Assembly (NCBI GenBank): GCA_018257865.1
Contig: JAEUBA010000101.1
Span: forward strand, 1-64,000
Length of the DNA: 64,000 nt
Source: Stereocaulon alpinum
Taxonomy: Eukaryota > Ascomycota > Lecanoromycetes > Lecanorales > Stereocaulaceae
Reading direction: 5' to 3'
Shown piece by piece: positions 11,337-22,919 of this stretch; position 1 is the stretch's first letter; each line of letters begins with the position of its first letter. The position numbers were made by a program, and so were the translations under genes. The notes under the pieces are model-generated. The model had not been told where the DNA came from. It worked only from the letters and a program-made list of their open reading frames with translations, and made no database searches.

Positions 11337-12544
11337 GATTTACAAGTGTTCAATGTTGAGTCAATGATTTTCCAACATCAATGAATATGAGAAGATGTTG
11401 ATCAGGACGTAATCACGAGAAGTAGACTTGCTAACTACTTCAACGCAGTCATAGCTGTGGTACCCATATACCTGCCAAAGCCTCTGGCCGAGGCGAAATT
11501 GGACCTAAAATCCGGGTGTATCTGGTACTACGTTTTCAGCTTTATGAAAGTCCAAGCATCCCAGCCTTCGATGCGCCTTGGCGCATGCTAGCCCCGCATA
11601 ATGGTGGGAGGCTTGCAGGTGCCGTGATCCCTGGAGATATTCAATGCAATGCACCTCAATTAAGTTTCAACTTTGCATCCAATCACCTTCTCCTGCAGCT
11701 TGAGGGTCTGTTTCCTAATTCAGAATAATCGCCGAGTGGTCCTGGCTCCACCTTTGAGGATGATTGAGATGGAGCGAAATTATAGGCTCTCCTAGGGCTT
11801 AGTGGGCCTTTCGCAAGGGGTCAGCGGACAGGAATCCTTTAGGCACCAATTCTCGTATCTTGCGCTTCGATGTAATTTCTTGACCTTCCGGCACTCCCTG
11901 GCAAACTAACTCGTTGGAGGAGACTGACCTCACCAAAACTTGACACGCAGCTTTGGCAATCTCCACTGCAACTCCATGGTTTCACAGTACTAGAGATTTA
12001 CGGTAGCCCATGTTGACCATTCCATCAAAACTCGGAACACGAACAACTGACATCCCCACTAAATTTCTGAAATCTAAACTACAGTGCCTACAGTGCTCAG
12101 TACACGTATCCTAGAGGCGTTATAATTGGTTGACTACAGTTCTAACTATGCCTGTCTATCTAGAAAGTCTTAGATGGTCTTCGCTTGCTGGAATATTGCT
12201 GCTGTTGAATCAGTAATTTTTGAATCTAAATACGGAACTATGCCGGCCCTGCAGATTTCCCCTAGAGGGGCCCCTAAAGCTACTGCCCGGAAAGGTATAG
12301 AATATCCTATAGGATATCCCAACGGTTCGGTATAGGATACTGGTATGGTATTAGAAGTAGGGAGGTTAGGGGGGTCTATCGGGTCTATCCGCGAAAACGC
12401 GTAATTCCGCGTTTGCGCGAATATTGAGACCCACTAGCTGTACAAGCCGAGCCATTCTACAGTTCGTTGAGACTTGCAGGCACTTACTTGTCTCTTAGCT
12501 GCCAAGCTCAGCGGCTGCTTTTTCAACATTACTTGAAGTCTGGC
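11337..12544. other. Divergent intergenic region between P450 and GMC oxidoreductase
   Basis: About 1.2 kb holding two divergent promoters. A short open frame at 11516-11728 has no recognisable features. The last 300 bp change character: a perfect palindrome ATATCCTATAGGATAT near 12302-12317 and a strong hairpin at 12381-12429, listed separately. No TATA box stands out. Confidence 0.55.
12381..12429. repeat. Imperfect inverted repeat (hairpin) upstream of the GMC gene
   Basis: Arms CGCGAAAACGCG (12390-12401) and CGCGTTTGCGCG (12408-12419) pair with one mismatch around a 6-base loop. Outer GGGTCT and AGACCC words extend the symmetry to about 49 bp. It lies about 115 bp upstream of the GMC start codon. 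It could be a small foldback transposon relic or a promoter element; no target duplication was found. Confidence 0.6.
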
Positions 12545-14639
12545 ATGATGTGGTGGCCTTTTCTTCGCAGATATCCTGAGCATTGCCCAGGGGATATTCA
12601 CCACGATGTATTTGACTTCGTTGTCGTCGGGGGTATGTTTAATAATACTATGTCCCTGTCTCTCGCGTTCGTTCCTTTGATCACTGACTCTACCACGAGA
12701 TAGGTGGTACTGCGGGATGCGTCCTCGCTTCGAGATTGAGTGAAGACCCGAAGACTTCGGTGCTTCTCCTCGAACGCGGCGTTGCCAACGATGAATGGAT
12801 GTCCCGAATACCGCTTGTGTCATCTAATATCTTGAGTCCTGATATGGGGGCTGTAAGCTGGTACAGTAAGCCAATGAAGCAATGTGACGATCGGCGAGGC
12901 TTGCTGTTCCTTGGGGAAGTGCTTGGTGGTACTTCACGCATCAACGGTATGGTATATACACGCGGCAGTGCAGCAGACTATGATGCATGGAAATCCATGG
13001 GGCATCCTGCATGGGGATTTGAAGAGGTACTGCCGTATTTTGTGAAAGGAGAGACTGCCCTTAGCCAGCCTAAGTCACAACATCGCGGACACTCAGGTTC
13101 GTACCAATCAATGACATTGATGATCACATATACTAAGCATCTTCAGGCCCATGGATCAATCAGAAATTTCCATTCAGTACCTGGCCATTCAAGATATACC
13201 ATGTGTGAGATGTGCTCCATCCGGTTTTCCAGTCGTGTTAAGTCATTGACAATGGACATTTAGTGTTCATCGGTGCGCCATGGCCTTGGGGTTTAATCCG
13301 ATTAAAGATGCAAATTCACCGGAGGCCTTCTGCGACGGAATCTCAACCCTTGATTCGACTGTTGACCAATGGAGGCAACGAGCATCAACCTTAGAAGCAT
13401 ACCTCCCTAGAGCGACTGCACTTGGAAGATCCAACTTGACGATATGCACTGGAGTCATTGTAAACAAAATTGCATTCTCAGAGAGCAAGGCGCAGCATCG
13501 TGCTGAACGAGTCATGTTTCAATATGCGAATCTGAAATCGAAAGAGACGTTCTCCGTATCAGTAAAGAAAGAAGTCATCGTCAGTTCTGGCGCTATTGGC
13601 TCGCCGCAGATCTTGATGCTCAGGTCTGTAACCCTTGAATGTGCCCTCGACGTCGGAAAGCTGACCTTGTTATGCAGCGGCATTGGACCCCGGAAGCATC
13701 TTGAAGAGCACGGCATCGATGTCGTGCAGGACTTGCCCGGAGTTGGCTCAGAATTAGTATGTCTGATCATCCATAATCCTTCCGTTGATCTGAAATTCAT
13801 GACACTAAGGCGATACTATACAGAGTGATCACGTGGCTATTCCAGTAGCATGGGAGGTACCGATTACTGAATCATTGACTCATCTGGCAACATCGCCTTT
13901 CAAAGGGGCTCTCGAATTCTTCAAATATCTTCTGCTGCGAACCGGTATTCTGAGCGTTCCAATCCAAGTGCTTTCGCTCTTCGTCCGCGGCACCTCCCTC
14001 GAAGATGGCGCTTCGAGCCTTGTCAAAGAGAATGCTACAAACGCTCATCAACCTCAAGAGGGCTTGCCTGACATCGAAATCATGCCTTTGGCTACTAGCG
14101 CCATGGATGATTTTGAAGAACACAAACGGCGGTTTTCAAAAATGGGTGTGTTCTCCTTGTTGGCATCTCTTCTCCGGCCGAAGTCTCGAGGGACTGTCCG
14201 GCTTGCATCCTCTAATGTTCGTGACCGGCCAGAAGTCGATTTAGGATTTCTGCGTGATCCCGCAGACTTCGCAATGGCAAGAAAAGCTGTTCGTTTGGCA
14301 TTGAGACTTGGTGATTCTATCAAAGCTCAAGGTTTTCCACTCCTACAGGGCGTTGCGGTGCCGGAGTCCGAGGAAGGAGATACTGGATTGGACCACTTCA
14401 TTCGCCATCGAGCAAGAACAACGTATCATTATTCAAGTACGTGTAGGATGGCTCCTGAACGTGACGTTCAAGCCCCAGGCGTGGTGGATGACTCCTTGCA
14501 CGTCTATGGGACATCAAATCTGCGCGTCTGTGATGCGAGCATTTTCCCACAGATCATTGCTTCTCATTTGCAAGCGCCTGTGGTAATGGTGGCGGAGAAA
14601 TGTGCTGATTTGATTAAGGCAAGTCCTGCCGAAAAATAA
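12545..14639 (+). CDS. GMC-family FAD-dependent oxidoreductase
   Basis: Predicted 597 residues in six exons: 12545-12632, 12704-13096, 13147-13204, 13264-13623, 13678-13756 and 13824-14639. Phases close exactly. Seen: the FAD-binding GGGTAG (residues 29-34) with VLASRLSED after it, the LGGTSRINGMVYTRG block, the second GMC signature GSPQILMLSGIGP, DLPGVG, and the C-terminal domain with HYSSTCRM (His528) and SHLQAP (His574), the usual catalytic histidine pair. GMC enzymes oxidise alcohols, sugars or aryl alcohols to carbonyls using FAD. No signal peptide is evident, arguing for an intracellular tailoring role over a secreted glucose or aryl-alcohol oxidase. The earlier in-frame start near 12467 is TTG, so the ATG at 12545 was chosen. 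It is divergent from the P450 at 9687-11336. Confidence 0.93.
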
Positions 14640-15156
14640 GCATACTTATATCCCTCAAAGTGTTAGCTAAGTAGTTTATATACTTCTTATAGTAGGCGAT
14701 AATATAGCTATAGATAGCTTAAAATACTCTATAGGTATAATTGATATCCCTTCTATGGCTAAGCACCATGTTTTAGGAGTTCCCGAGGTTCTTTCAGGTA
14801 GTTAGCAACCTACAACTTTCTAATATTTTCAACTCCCAAGCACTCAAAACCCACTAGAACGCGTCCAAAACTTCAGTACACCTCGGAAGTTGTAATACCA
14901 GCTATCTTGTTCGGTGAATCTACCTTATGAGTGAGGCTATCCCGAACCTTGCACGCTAACGAAGAGCTTGCGTAACGCGGGATAATGTTTAGCATTATGA
15001 TTCAGCAAGCTATTAAAGACAAGTACAGTAACTTCGTGAACGTGCCATACTTATTTGTGCGCTCGAGATACCTACCACTCCTTCCCAGTCCGCCCTGATA
15101 CTCCGTTCCTAAATGTTCTCGTCATTTTACCGATTGGTACACTTGAAGTTTGAGTA
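14640..15156. other. Intergenic, with a short AT-rich RIP-like patch
   Basis: Positions about 14650-14755 are AT-rich and poor in CA/TG, like the mutated repeats, suggesting a small transposon scrap. The remainder to 15156 has normal composition. It holds the 3' ends of the GMC gene and the convergent PHD-finger gene. No gene seen. Confidence 0.5.
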
Positions 15157-16758
15157 TCACCCCAGACGTGGGAGTGTACTTCGCTCTCCCAGAGTCGGAT
15201 ACTTACCTGTCATAACCTCACGATACTCTAAGTCTCCGGATCCTTCTGAGGCCATACTTGATTCAATCATGTTAGTGCCGCTTTGTATGTGAGAAGCGTC
15301 TGTTCTAGTGTCGCTACTCGTAGCTCTCATGTCAGCATTCGGCACCGAGTACCGCTGAACAGAAACGCCTGCAGCACTGAGCAAGAGGTTTGCAGAGTCC
15401 GAGATGTATTGTGGAGTTGGTGTTCGCTCAGCATCCATGGGACGTCTACGTCCCGTATTGCGCTGGCTGACCCGCGTATCATAGTCGGCGGCCTCATTCG
15501 GATCTCCAGTGCTAGGGTTTGTATCAGTCATGGACACGTACCCTGTCTGATTGCAAGCGTCTTCCATTAAGTCTTCGTCATCACTAGTGTCCTCCGGTCT
15601 CGCGTGAACCTCAACGGCCGTCGGTTCCTGCTCACCCAGAACAGAGGTGTAATCCATCGTATCCTCGACATCGGGAAATCCTTCAAACTCCGATTCGGTG
15701 TCATCTCCGGATACCGACTGCTCATGAACGATCGCATCGTCGCTGCTTTCGGGTGACAGCATTTCTACCTCGTCTTCTGTCTCGTCATATGCACTCTGGT
15801 CCGCATCGTATCCGACTTCCTCTTGTGCTCTGCCTTCTGTCTCGTCTCGGTTCTGCATTCGAGCGGGCTCCGTAACAGGTTTGACACGTGAAAATGTTTG
15901 CCGGGGACGATTCCGTGTTGACACAGAAAGTTTGTCTTCGCTTCGTGTCGCACCAGTTGAATCAGAAACTCCACCATCTTCTCCATTGGGCTGGAAGACC
16001 TTCGCTCCAAGCTTGGCCCTTGATCACCCCTGTCGGGCAAGCATTCTCGTCGACAAAGGCTCTTCGTCTGTCTCTGATCTGATTTCTGCTTCTTGGATTA
16101 CCTCCGCTTCTTTCTGCGGCTTCGCATTTACTGCCTTGATCCTGACACTTGACCGTCTCCGCTGAGGCATAATACGTGTTGACCATGACTCTTCATCGGT
16201 TCCCGTCGCGTCTTGTGCTTCGGGGTCCTCGTCGACTTCTCTCATATATGAGCGCCTCTGCTGAGTAAGAATCCGTGCTGCCCAAGGCTCTTCGACTGCC
16301 TGCTTGAATTCCTCCTCTTCTGTCTCCGAAACCTCCACCCACCCTTTCCAACGCGATTTTTCTTTCTTGGGTGCCACCTTCTTGATGGCAACACCTTTCT
16401 TCACTGGTATTTCGTTAGTAGGCAACGCTGAGGTACCTCGGCCAAGGTTGGGAAACACTTGGGTATTAGATGGGATTTGTTTCGGCGTTCGCGTCTCCAG
16501 ATCTACAGCTGGGCTTGGCCTACATTCAGCACAAAGCCAGAGACCTAATGGCGCCTTCTTCAGACCGACGCACGTGAAGTGGTACCAGCGTACTGCACAG
16601 CTTCGGTTGCTGCACTCAACCCATTTTCCCGGATCAGCAGTGCCGCATACGCATAGAAAGCCTGCATCGTCGTCCATTATGTCATTCCCTCCGTCATTGT
16701 TTGCTTCTTCTTGTGACGCAAGGCCGTGTCCGCCCGATTGACGACGTATTGTAGGCAT
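15157..16758 (-). CDS. PHD-finger protein with acidic tail, interrupted by one in-frame TGA
   Basis: From an ATG at 16758 the frame reads a PHD finger of ING type within the first 70 residues: CVCG, then CSNRSC, WYHFTCVGL and CAEC, giving the C4HC3 zinc ligands. Such fingers bind histone H3 tails. A basic linker and a repeated motif of the kind ARILTQQRRS / TRIMPQRRRS follow. At 16024-16026 a TGA ends the 244-residue frame. The same frame then stays open for 288 more codons, with a continuous Asp/Glu/Ser-rich composition, to 15157. In the repeat alignment the TGA takes the place of an Arg, consistent with CGA to TGA. A 36-bp splice (GTCGAC to ATCAAG) would remove it in frame but is short with a weak acceptor. 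An upstream in-frame ATG at 17040 adds residues that look like leader sequence. Confidence 0.78.
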
Positions 16759-18205
16759 GTTGTCAGTGGGCTCTGCTGACAGCGTGAGCGAGACTTGCGT
16801 CGCAGCGAATGCTGAAATCACAGTCGAGATGCTGCGGAAGACCTGAATCTGATTCGTGGGGTGGACGTTATTTTTGTTGAACCAGGTGCAACGCTGAAAG
16901 ATGGCGGTGACCTTGTGTGTCCCGAGTACTGTGTTTGGTGCTGTGAGGGTATGAATGGGGAAAGATGCAGAGGCCGTAGATGGCGAAGAGTTTTGTTGGC
17001 GACGACAAGTGTCAATGATGATGTTGGATGCATGTGTCATGTATCGAATGTAATAGATGTTTTTTGACAGTATCTGTGTTCAGCACAACGATTGTGTTAG
17101 CTGAAGTGTTTCGGTCTCGCACAATGTTTTTGTGATCTAGTATAATATGAGTAGATCTCAGTACCTCCTATGGGCCCTGGTTATGCTTTTCACCAACGGT
17201 AATCATCAACATATCTCCATTGTAGGTCACAATTCAAGGTTTTAAGGGCAAATGATCTGGTACTGTACAAATCTAATGCTGTCAATAACTTCTGCCAGTG
17301 CCCCTTCCTCTGATATAGTATAAGAACAACAGTAAAGACGATCATGCTTCTGTGCTTTTGGCGGTTACCGGGGACCGACCGGTCTCATTCGCAAAGCTCA
17401 ACGTATTTGGATAGGTGCGAGATGCTAAGACTCCGCATTAGAAACACCCATGAGGAAAGGTTGCGCTATATTGTGTATTTGGTGCTGGACTTTCCAATAC
17501 AGGGTATCGAGAGATGTCGGATCAAGGTGCCGTTTCAGGAGCTGCATGATTATGAGTACGATGTTGGTGAGATTACCCATCAACATTCATTGTCTGTGAA
17601 CTTCGACCTTGCAAGCCTACCGTGTCAACCGAGCAACGCTTGACATCGCCCCGTACTTCAAGAAACCTGATGTAATTGGTCTTTGTACAGACGAATGGCA
17701 TACTGTTGCAGCCCGAGATCTGTATATCAATGGCTAGCCATGCTAGAAGGTGATGCAGGCCAATGTTCCTGCAGTGAACCGCTTGGGCGGAGTCATGTTG
17801 TTGCAATTTTTCGGCTCATTATGCAGCAGTATAGGGAGCGCTCGATTAGCATCTTTGCGCCAGAACACAATGTTACACCGAGCCAATGCGTGATTCAAGG
17901 CTGAGCGCGAGCGAGAACGTGGCCCCTTGAGGGGTAATGTGCTCAAGGCATTTATATGCGAATATCATCAGCATTCTAATCCTCGAACGCTTCACCGAGG
18001 TTCTCACTTCCCTATAGCGAGGAATATCTGAAAGTGTCTCACAAAAAGATGCATTGGAGATGCCTTTCCCTAACAATCTTGAGCGACTCGCACGAAGCAT
18101 CATCCATTCTTCAGCAAGAGGTATGGCTACCCGAGACCCTCTACAGCCGTTTCTGATATCTAATCCATTTGTTAATTCCTTTACTCCCTGCACCCGCAGC
18201 TAAGC
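16759..18205. other. Intergenic region with unassigned forward open frames
   Basis: Contains forward frames at 17344-17643 and 17683-17904 and a frame over about 17612-17731 carrying APYFKKPDVIGLC. These could be decayed exons of one gene, but I could not join them with convincing introns and recognise no family. Composition is normal and not RIP-affected. The upstream flank of the PHD gene lies at the left edge. Confidence 0.4.
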
Positions 18206-18499
18206 GTGACTGCACGAGCACCAATGACACTGGAGTATGTAGACGTACCTATATCTGGCGATGGCTCTGCTGATGCACATGCTTCCCTTGCAGGGTCTTT
18301 CGTCTCTGCAGCAGGCGCTCCCTGTTCTCAGCGCGCTCTGCCGCCCTCTGACTTAAATACCCCACTTGACACACCTGAATATCTGTACAATTACCATACA
18401 TATGAAGTCATGGAACCCTTGATTGTTGTTGGTGGTCCAATTGCCATTAGGGAGCGCAATTCTATGTTGGAGCGACGGCAAACATTCGAAGCTCAGTAG
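18206..18499 (+). CDS. Unrecognised small open frame (97 residues)
   Basis: Starts ACTGCACGAG-side of 18206 with a non-ATG codon in the reading frame; the first internal ATG would give a shorter protein beginning MTLEYVDV. The product is Ala/Pro/Ser-rich in the first half and contains LIVVGGPIAIRER. No signal peptide, helix or family motif is visible. It could be a chance open frame. Confidence 0.2.
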   Translation: MTARAPMTLEYVDVPISGDGSADAHASLAGSFVSAAGAPCSQRALPPSDLNTPLDTPEYLYNYHTYEVMEPLIVVGGPIAIRERNSMLERRQTFEAQ

Positions 18500-20766
18500 C
18501 AAATGGCTATCTCAAAGAGAGATTGAGACATAGCTTGAGATTAGCCCGAATAGGGGTGGAGACTACGGGGTTGCAGCCGATCTCGGAATGAATTAAGGAT
18601 GCTGTGTTAGACTGTGATAGAGATTAAGAGATAAGACAGAACAAATGTCATCGCGCTCGGTTGTTTCTGGACGAGAGAGGTAAGAGGGGACGTTAATGAA
18701 GAGTAGTTCTGTTTACTTTCAATGCTGTGCTGCGTGCATGGGTGTGAATTCTGCAGTCAGATGGCTTCTAGAGCGGAGAACAAAGATCATGGCTTCGGTA
18801 CAACAGTTTATATTTTGTGACCAGTCTCCAAACCGAGACTCCTGAGGAAAGCTCGGATTTTCACTGGCAGGCCTGAAGTCGAGACATGCTTACATATTTA
18901 ATATCTGCTCATCGTACAACGAATTTCAGCCAATCCTGCCCACTTTGTGTTATTGCAGGAATGACGTCAGGCCTCCATAGTGGTGATCTCAGCTTGTACA
19001 ATGTTGATGTAGCCCGGTCGCCGACTTTGCTACCCCATTTCCTTCTCGAACTCAATAATTCCAGACTTTGGTGGTGAAGTAACCAGGAAGAAGATCCCCT
19101 TGGTTAAACCTTAGGCTGAACCCACCAACGTGAACCTGCAATATCAACATACAAGCCACAACTGTCAACCAGGGATTGACTGCTGCTCTGAAACTGCTAC
19201 CAATAGGAGGAATCTCACGATCATATGGGTGACTACTATCGTGCGGTGTGCTCCCTTTCTCCTTTGGTTCACCTAATGCTGACTCTTCTCCCGGGTTTGG
19301 ACCCTGCAGGTGAAGGTTGAATCAGCTACTGCCTAAGTCGATGTCTGCGGTAGATCTGTTGAGTATTTGCCCGATCTAGGAGGCTTGCTGTTTCACGTCT
19401 CTGTAAGTCCTCCAGACGCTCTCGAAAGAATACTAGATGATCTCCTTAAGCAACATGTTGTCGTGCAGGCCCGGTTCTTGACGCAAGGCGTGACGACTGG
19501 CAATCGAGACCGGCTGTTCCGAACCTTACTGGCTACGCTGGACATGTTGCCCACGGCTTCAAATGGCTTGAACTTATTCAGTGACATGTTACTGAACACA
19601 GAGTCTGGAGGTTTTAAGCTGATGCGGCGAAGGTGACCACAATGTAAGACATATCAAAGACGTGATCATACAAAGCCGTCCCCATCAGCTTGAGAGCTTC
19701 ATCCGATATATTGTAAGATGGTGGACGCCTTAGATCCTCGGCAGAAGTTGCTTACTCTGGACGGTTCTCTGCTGCAATTTGAAGGGTAGCATCCGTCTTC
19801 AGCGACCCATCAGTAGTTGAGTAGGCCAGCAAAGTTTGACATAAGAATGGTATCGGACGACGCTATTGATGTGCAGTTCTTGCATTACCCAGCTCAGGTG
19901 CCCTTTGCCCGCAAGCCCTTGTCGGAGAATAAAATTGTCCCCTATGAAGAGATGAGTTATGCTTTTATGCCGCAGGTGCGTGAAGACGGCAATGCTTTCA
20001 CAAAGCGATGTGGGACATTTCCTACGCATTGTTCAAAAAGGGTCGAAAGGTAACTTGATGCTGTCGTTTGGCTCGTACGGAGAAAATGATCGACACTCTT
20101 ATATTGCATATGTGAGAAGACGTCTGACAGCACAGTTGCAAAGGCCACGGATACATTGGACTCAGCTTAGGGAAAGGGTTTCAGTCTATGTAAAATTCTG
20201 CTTGCTGCCACACTCGAAACTCCGAGAACTGTGAAGTCGCCATTGACCAGCTTCTACCTTTGGGAGAAGTCTGTTCTTCTTGATCGTGAGGGCCAGAAGA
20301 GTGCAGATAGCGACGCGAATGGACGAAGCCAATGCTGATGCCCTTTGAGGAGAGGCAGGTATGCACAAGCGAAGCAATCATCAAGATGTACTATGATGGG
20401 GAGACGACCCAGTAGACAATGAAGGTGATGACTGGACACTTTTCCTGCAATAACATGTTAGAAGTATCTACTTTATACATCTTGGGAACAGGACAAGCAT
20501 CTTAAAACCTGAAGCCAAAGGTGTCGCTAAGGACAGCAATGCGTGGTCTATATGGCCATTTCACGGATGTTGAAAGCTAAGCCGAAGATCGCACCTCTTG
20601 AATAGCGCCGGAAACTCCGCGCTGAGAACAATAAACGCTCCCTAAGACGCCATTACCCAACAGTAACATAATTCCACTTCTCTCAATGATACTCGAACTT
20701 GCGTCCAAACCGTCCTATCGGATTTTGCATGCCAAGATTGGCGATGAAGTCTCCACCTCACTGCCA
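18500..20766. other. Long gene-poor stretch
   Basis: Short forward frames lie at 18886-19077, 19367-19636, 19817-20053 and 19959-20234. The 19367 frame (ERILDDLLKQ, GLNLFSDMLL) and the 19817 frame (FLHYPAQVPFARKP, EEMSYAF) read like real protein and could be exons of one unidentified gene, but no splice set was convincing. Otherwise nothing is seen. Confidence 0.4.
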
Positions 20767-21480
20767 TCACATGGGATCCAGGAGGTAGGTCCGCGCTCTC
20801 AAAGGAGAAGGTGTTCTAGGCGGCGGCGGTATTGGAAAGTCCCATCCCCCATCAGCCGTACCAATCTCAACAGCGTCGTTGCTGCTAATTGGTGGTAGCT
20901 TCCATGGATCCATCTCATAGCCATCGTCGTTTACCAAGGGCCAATCAAGAGGAGCTGGCTGTATATCCAAGTCTTTCAACGCAATCGTCGAGGCGATATT
21001 CTCTTTCTTTTCGTGGTATTCCTCATAGACCGCCTGCGTACGTTCTCTATCTTTCTTGTACTGATAGCGATCATACGCTTTGATGATTGTAGGGCCAAGC
21101 CAAGTCGCTGGTGCGAGCTTTAAAGCCTTGTCATGTAGGGCTTTCTTCTTCGATTTCCGTTGAAAAGGGGCTTTGGCCATATAACTACATCGATTACGCA
21201 GCTTTCGTATGGCGACATCTGCCGGTTGCTCGGGCAGGATATCGAGCACTGTATGCGAGACAACATGTGGAGTGAACTCTTTGTCGATGCACCAATCGGT
21301 GACTCGAGAGATGGCGTAGAGAGTGACTGGATGATTTGTGAGGACCTTTTCGGCAACGGGAATTGATGGCTGAGTAGTATTTCTCGTGTTGGCCGTGTTT
21401 GTGGTGTTTCTTGTATGGGCTGTTTCGCCAGTTGTGGTGGTGGTAGTGGGGCCGTTGCGGTGGTTTGGTTGAGGCGCCAT
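20767..21480 (-). CDS. Hypothetical basic protein, 237 residues
   Basis: A single open frame from the ATG at 21480 (starting MAPQPN) to TGA at 20767. The N-terminus is Thr/Asn-rich low complexity, followed by a central region rich in Arg and Lys (RKSKKKALHDKALK, YQYKKDRERTQ) with a likely coiled or helical stretch, and a Pro-rich C-terminus (IPPPPRTPSPL). No family is recognised. The frame stays open further upstream to 21699, but those residues look non-coding. Length and composition make it more likely genuine than chance. Confidence 0.55.
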   Translation of the reverse strand: MAPQPNHRNGPTTTTTTGETAHTRNTTNTANTRNTTQPSIPVAEKVLTNHPVTLYAISRVTDWCIDKEFTPHVVSHTVLDILPEQPADVAIRKLRNRCSYMAKAPFQRKSKKKALHDKALKLAPATWLGPTIIKAYDRYQYKKDRERTQAVYEEYHEKKENIASTIALKDLDIQPAPLDWPLVNDDGYEMDPWKLPPISSNDAVEIGTADGGWDFPIPPPPRTPSPLRARTYLLDPM

Positions 21481-22309
21481 GACACGGCGTGGGGTTCGGG
21501 TATAGGAGCGCGGCACAGTGCATGAAACCAGGCACATCCGGGACACACGTGGGTAGGTAGGGATCGGGATCGGCAATTCGAAAATGGGTTTGCCCGTCAA
21601 CCTTGATTTACTGTACCCTACGGTATATCTCCCGCAGGCGGCCGTGTTAGGCCTTGGAGCCTCGGGAAACTGGTAGCACACGCCTGTCGACTCCAACACT
21701 GATTCTAAAATGAAAAGAAGTTATGATCATGGTGGGGCTTGAGAGGGTTTTGTTTTCCCCATCGGCGCAGGTCCAGAACGAGCGCGTGGCTACCCGGGAC
21801 CGCGGGTTTCACGCCAGTGAGGCCCTAGGAAGGTCCTAAGGAGCCCTAAACAGTCCTAAACAGGGGGGGAACTGATGCCGGGTACTAAGGGCTTCCATCC
21901 ATGCTGCTTTGGGGCTTGTGGCAATGGCCTAATCCTGCACCAACTGCAACATTGCCTTTCATCACAATTTACATCATTACTATTGGCTTCATTGCCTAAC
22001 CGAGCAACTACCTATCCAACAAAGATAGCGTCCACACCGAAAGGACGTGATGTTATCTGTTGTATGGGCGACTGCTCGGTTGCCAAGGAAGACATTATGC
22101 AGTGCACAGGGAACACATCAATGAAGAGACAAGGGCTCACAGTCTTCGTACCGTTGGTCGATTGCATCAAACGCTGATTACAGATTGGCCATCGAAAAAA
22201 CGTGCGATATTAAATATTTAGCCAGATCCAAATTTTCTTTGAAGCCAAAAGCCAAAAGCAAAATCCAAACCCAAACCTAACCCCAGACAAAAAATTATCT
22301 CTTGGCAGC
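21481..22309. other. Intergenic region
   Basis: Upstream flank of the 20767-21480 frame and downstream flank of the membrane-protein gene. Near 21820-21870 the words CCTAAGG, CCCTAAACAG and CCTAAACAGG recur as short degenerate repeats. A forward frame at 21875-22177 is not supported. No further feature seen. Confidence 0.5.
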
Positions 22310-22919
22310 TCACGGCCGAAGCAACACTTCCAAGAGACCTAACACGGCGTAGACTCCAATCATCACCGAAACATCTATGATTTCGTCCGACTCTGGGTAT
22401 TTGGTCCCTTTCCTTTGATCAATTCCCTCCTTGACTTCTTCCGCAATCTTTACGCCATCCGTAATGGCGAGCGCAATGAACACCGCCAGATTCGCCCATC
22501 TCCAGCCCATAACGCTCCCTTTGACTCCGCGAGTCAATCGCAACGTACCAGCCAGGATTAGAGTGACGAATGTAAATGGCAAAAGACCAATCCCAAGGTG
22601 GGCGAGAGCCAAGCGTACGATCTCGAGGACGCACATCAGAATTTGCGCAAGGATCAGGAGATAATATATTATTGAGAATGCCGCGTGTATCTTGCCATGC
22701 CGCCGAGTCTTATCTCTTCCTGGAAGCCCATCAATCTCGCCATCTTTAGCCGCCTTGCTCGCGCCGAAAAATCTTGAGGACGAGCGGCTGCCGCGAGCAG
22801 GACTCTGCGAGCCCAACGCCGTAAGAACCACGATTGCAAGTATGTATAGCCAGGTGCAGAGGGGGACAAGGATGGTATCGAGGAAGCAGGAGGTGAGGAT
22901 GTGGCTGTAGAGGTGGGAG
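22310..22919 (-). CDS. Small multi-pass membrane protein, fungal-specific type
   Basis: The ATG-started frame runs from 22831 to 22310 (173 residues), but that ATG lies inside a hydrophobic helix. The same frame continues upstream to about 22919 with TWLYILAIVVLTALG, so the true start is probably an upstream exon I could not place; a CTACAG acceptor lies near 22913. Hydrophobic segments are AFSIIYYLLILAQILMCVL, LGIGLLPFTFVTLILAG, WANLAVFIALAITDGV and a C-terminal VMIGVYAVLGLLEVLL, giving about five helices with the first one. A basic Ser-rich loop lies between helices 1 and 2. No family name is assigned and no catalytic motif seen. Confidence 0.65.

Noticed and set aside
11516..11728. 70-residue forward open frame upstream of P450-2
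   Set aside because: No motif, no good start context, and it falls in a divergent promoter region.
15765..16165. Reverse and forward frames overlapping the PHD-gene stop region
   Set aside because: They are other-frame shadows; splicing into them would break the acidic tail frame.
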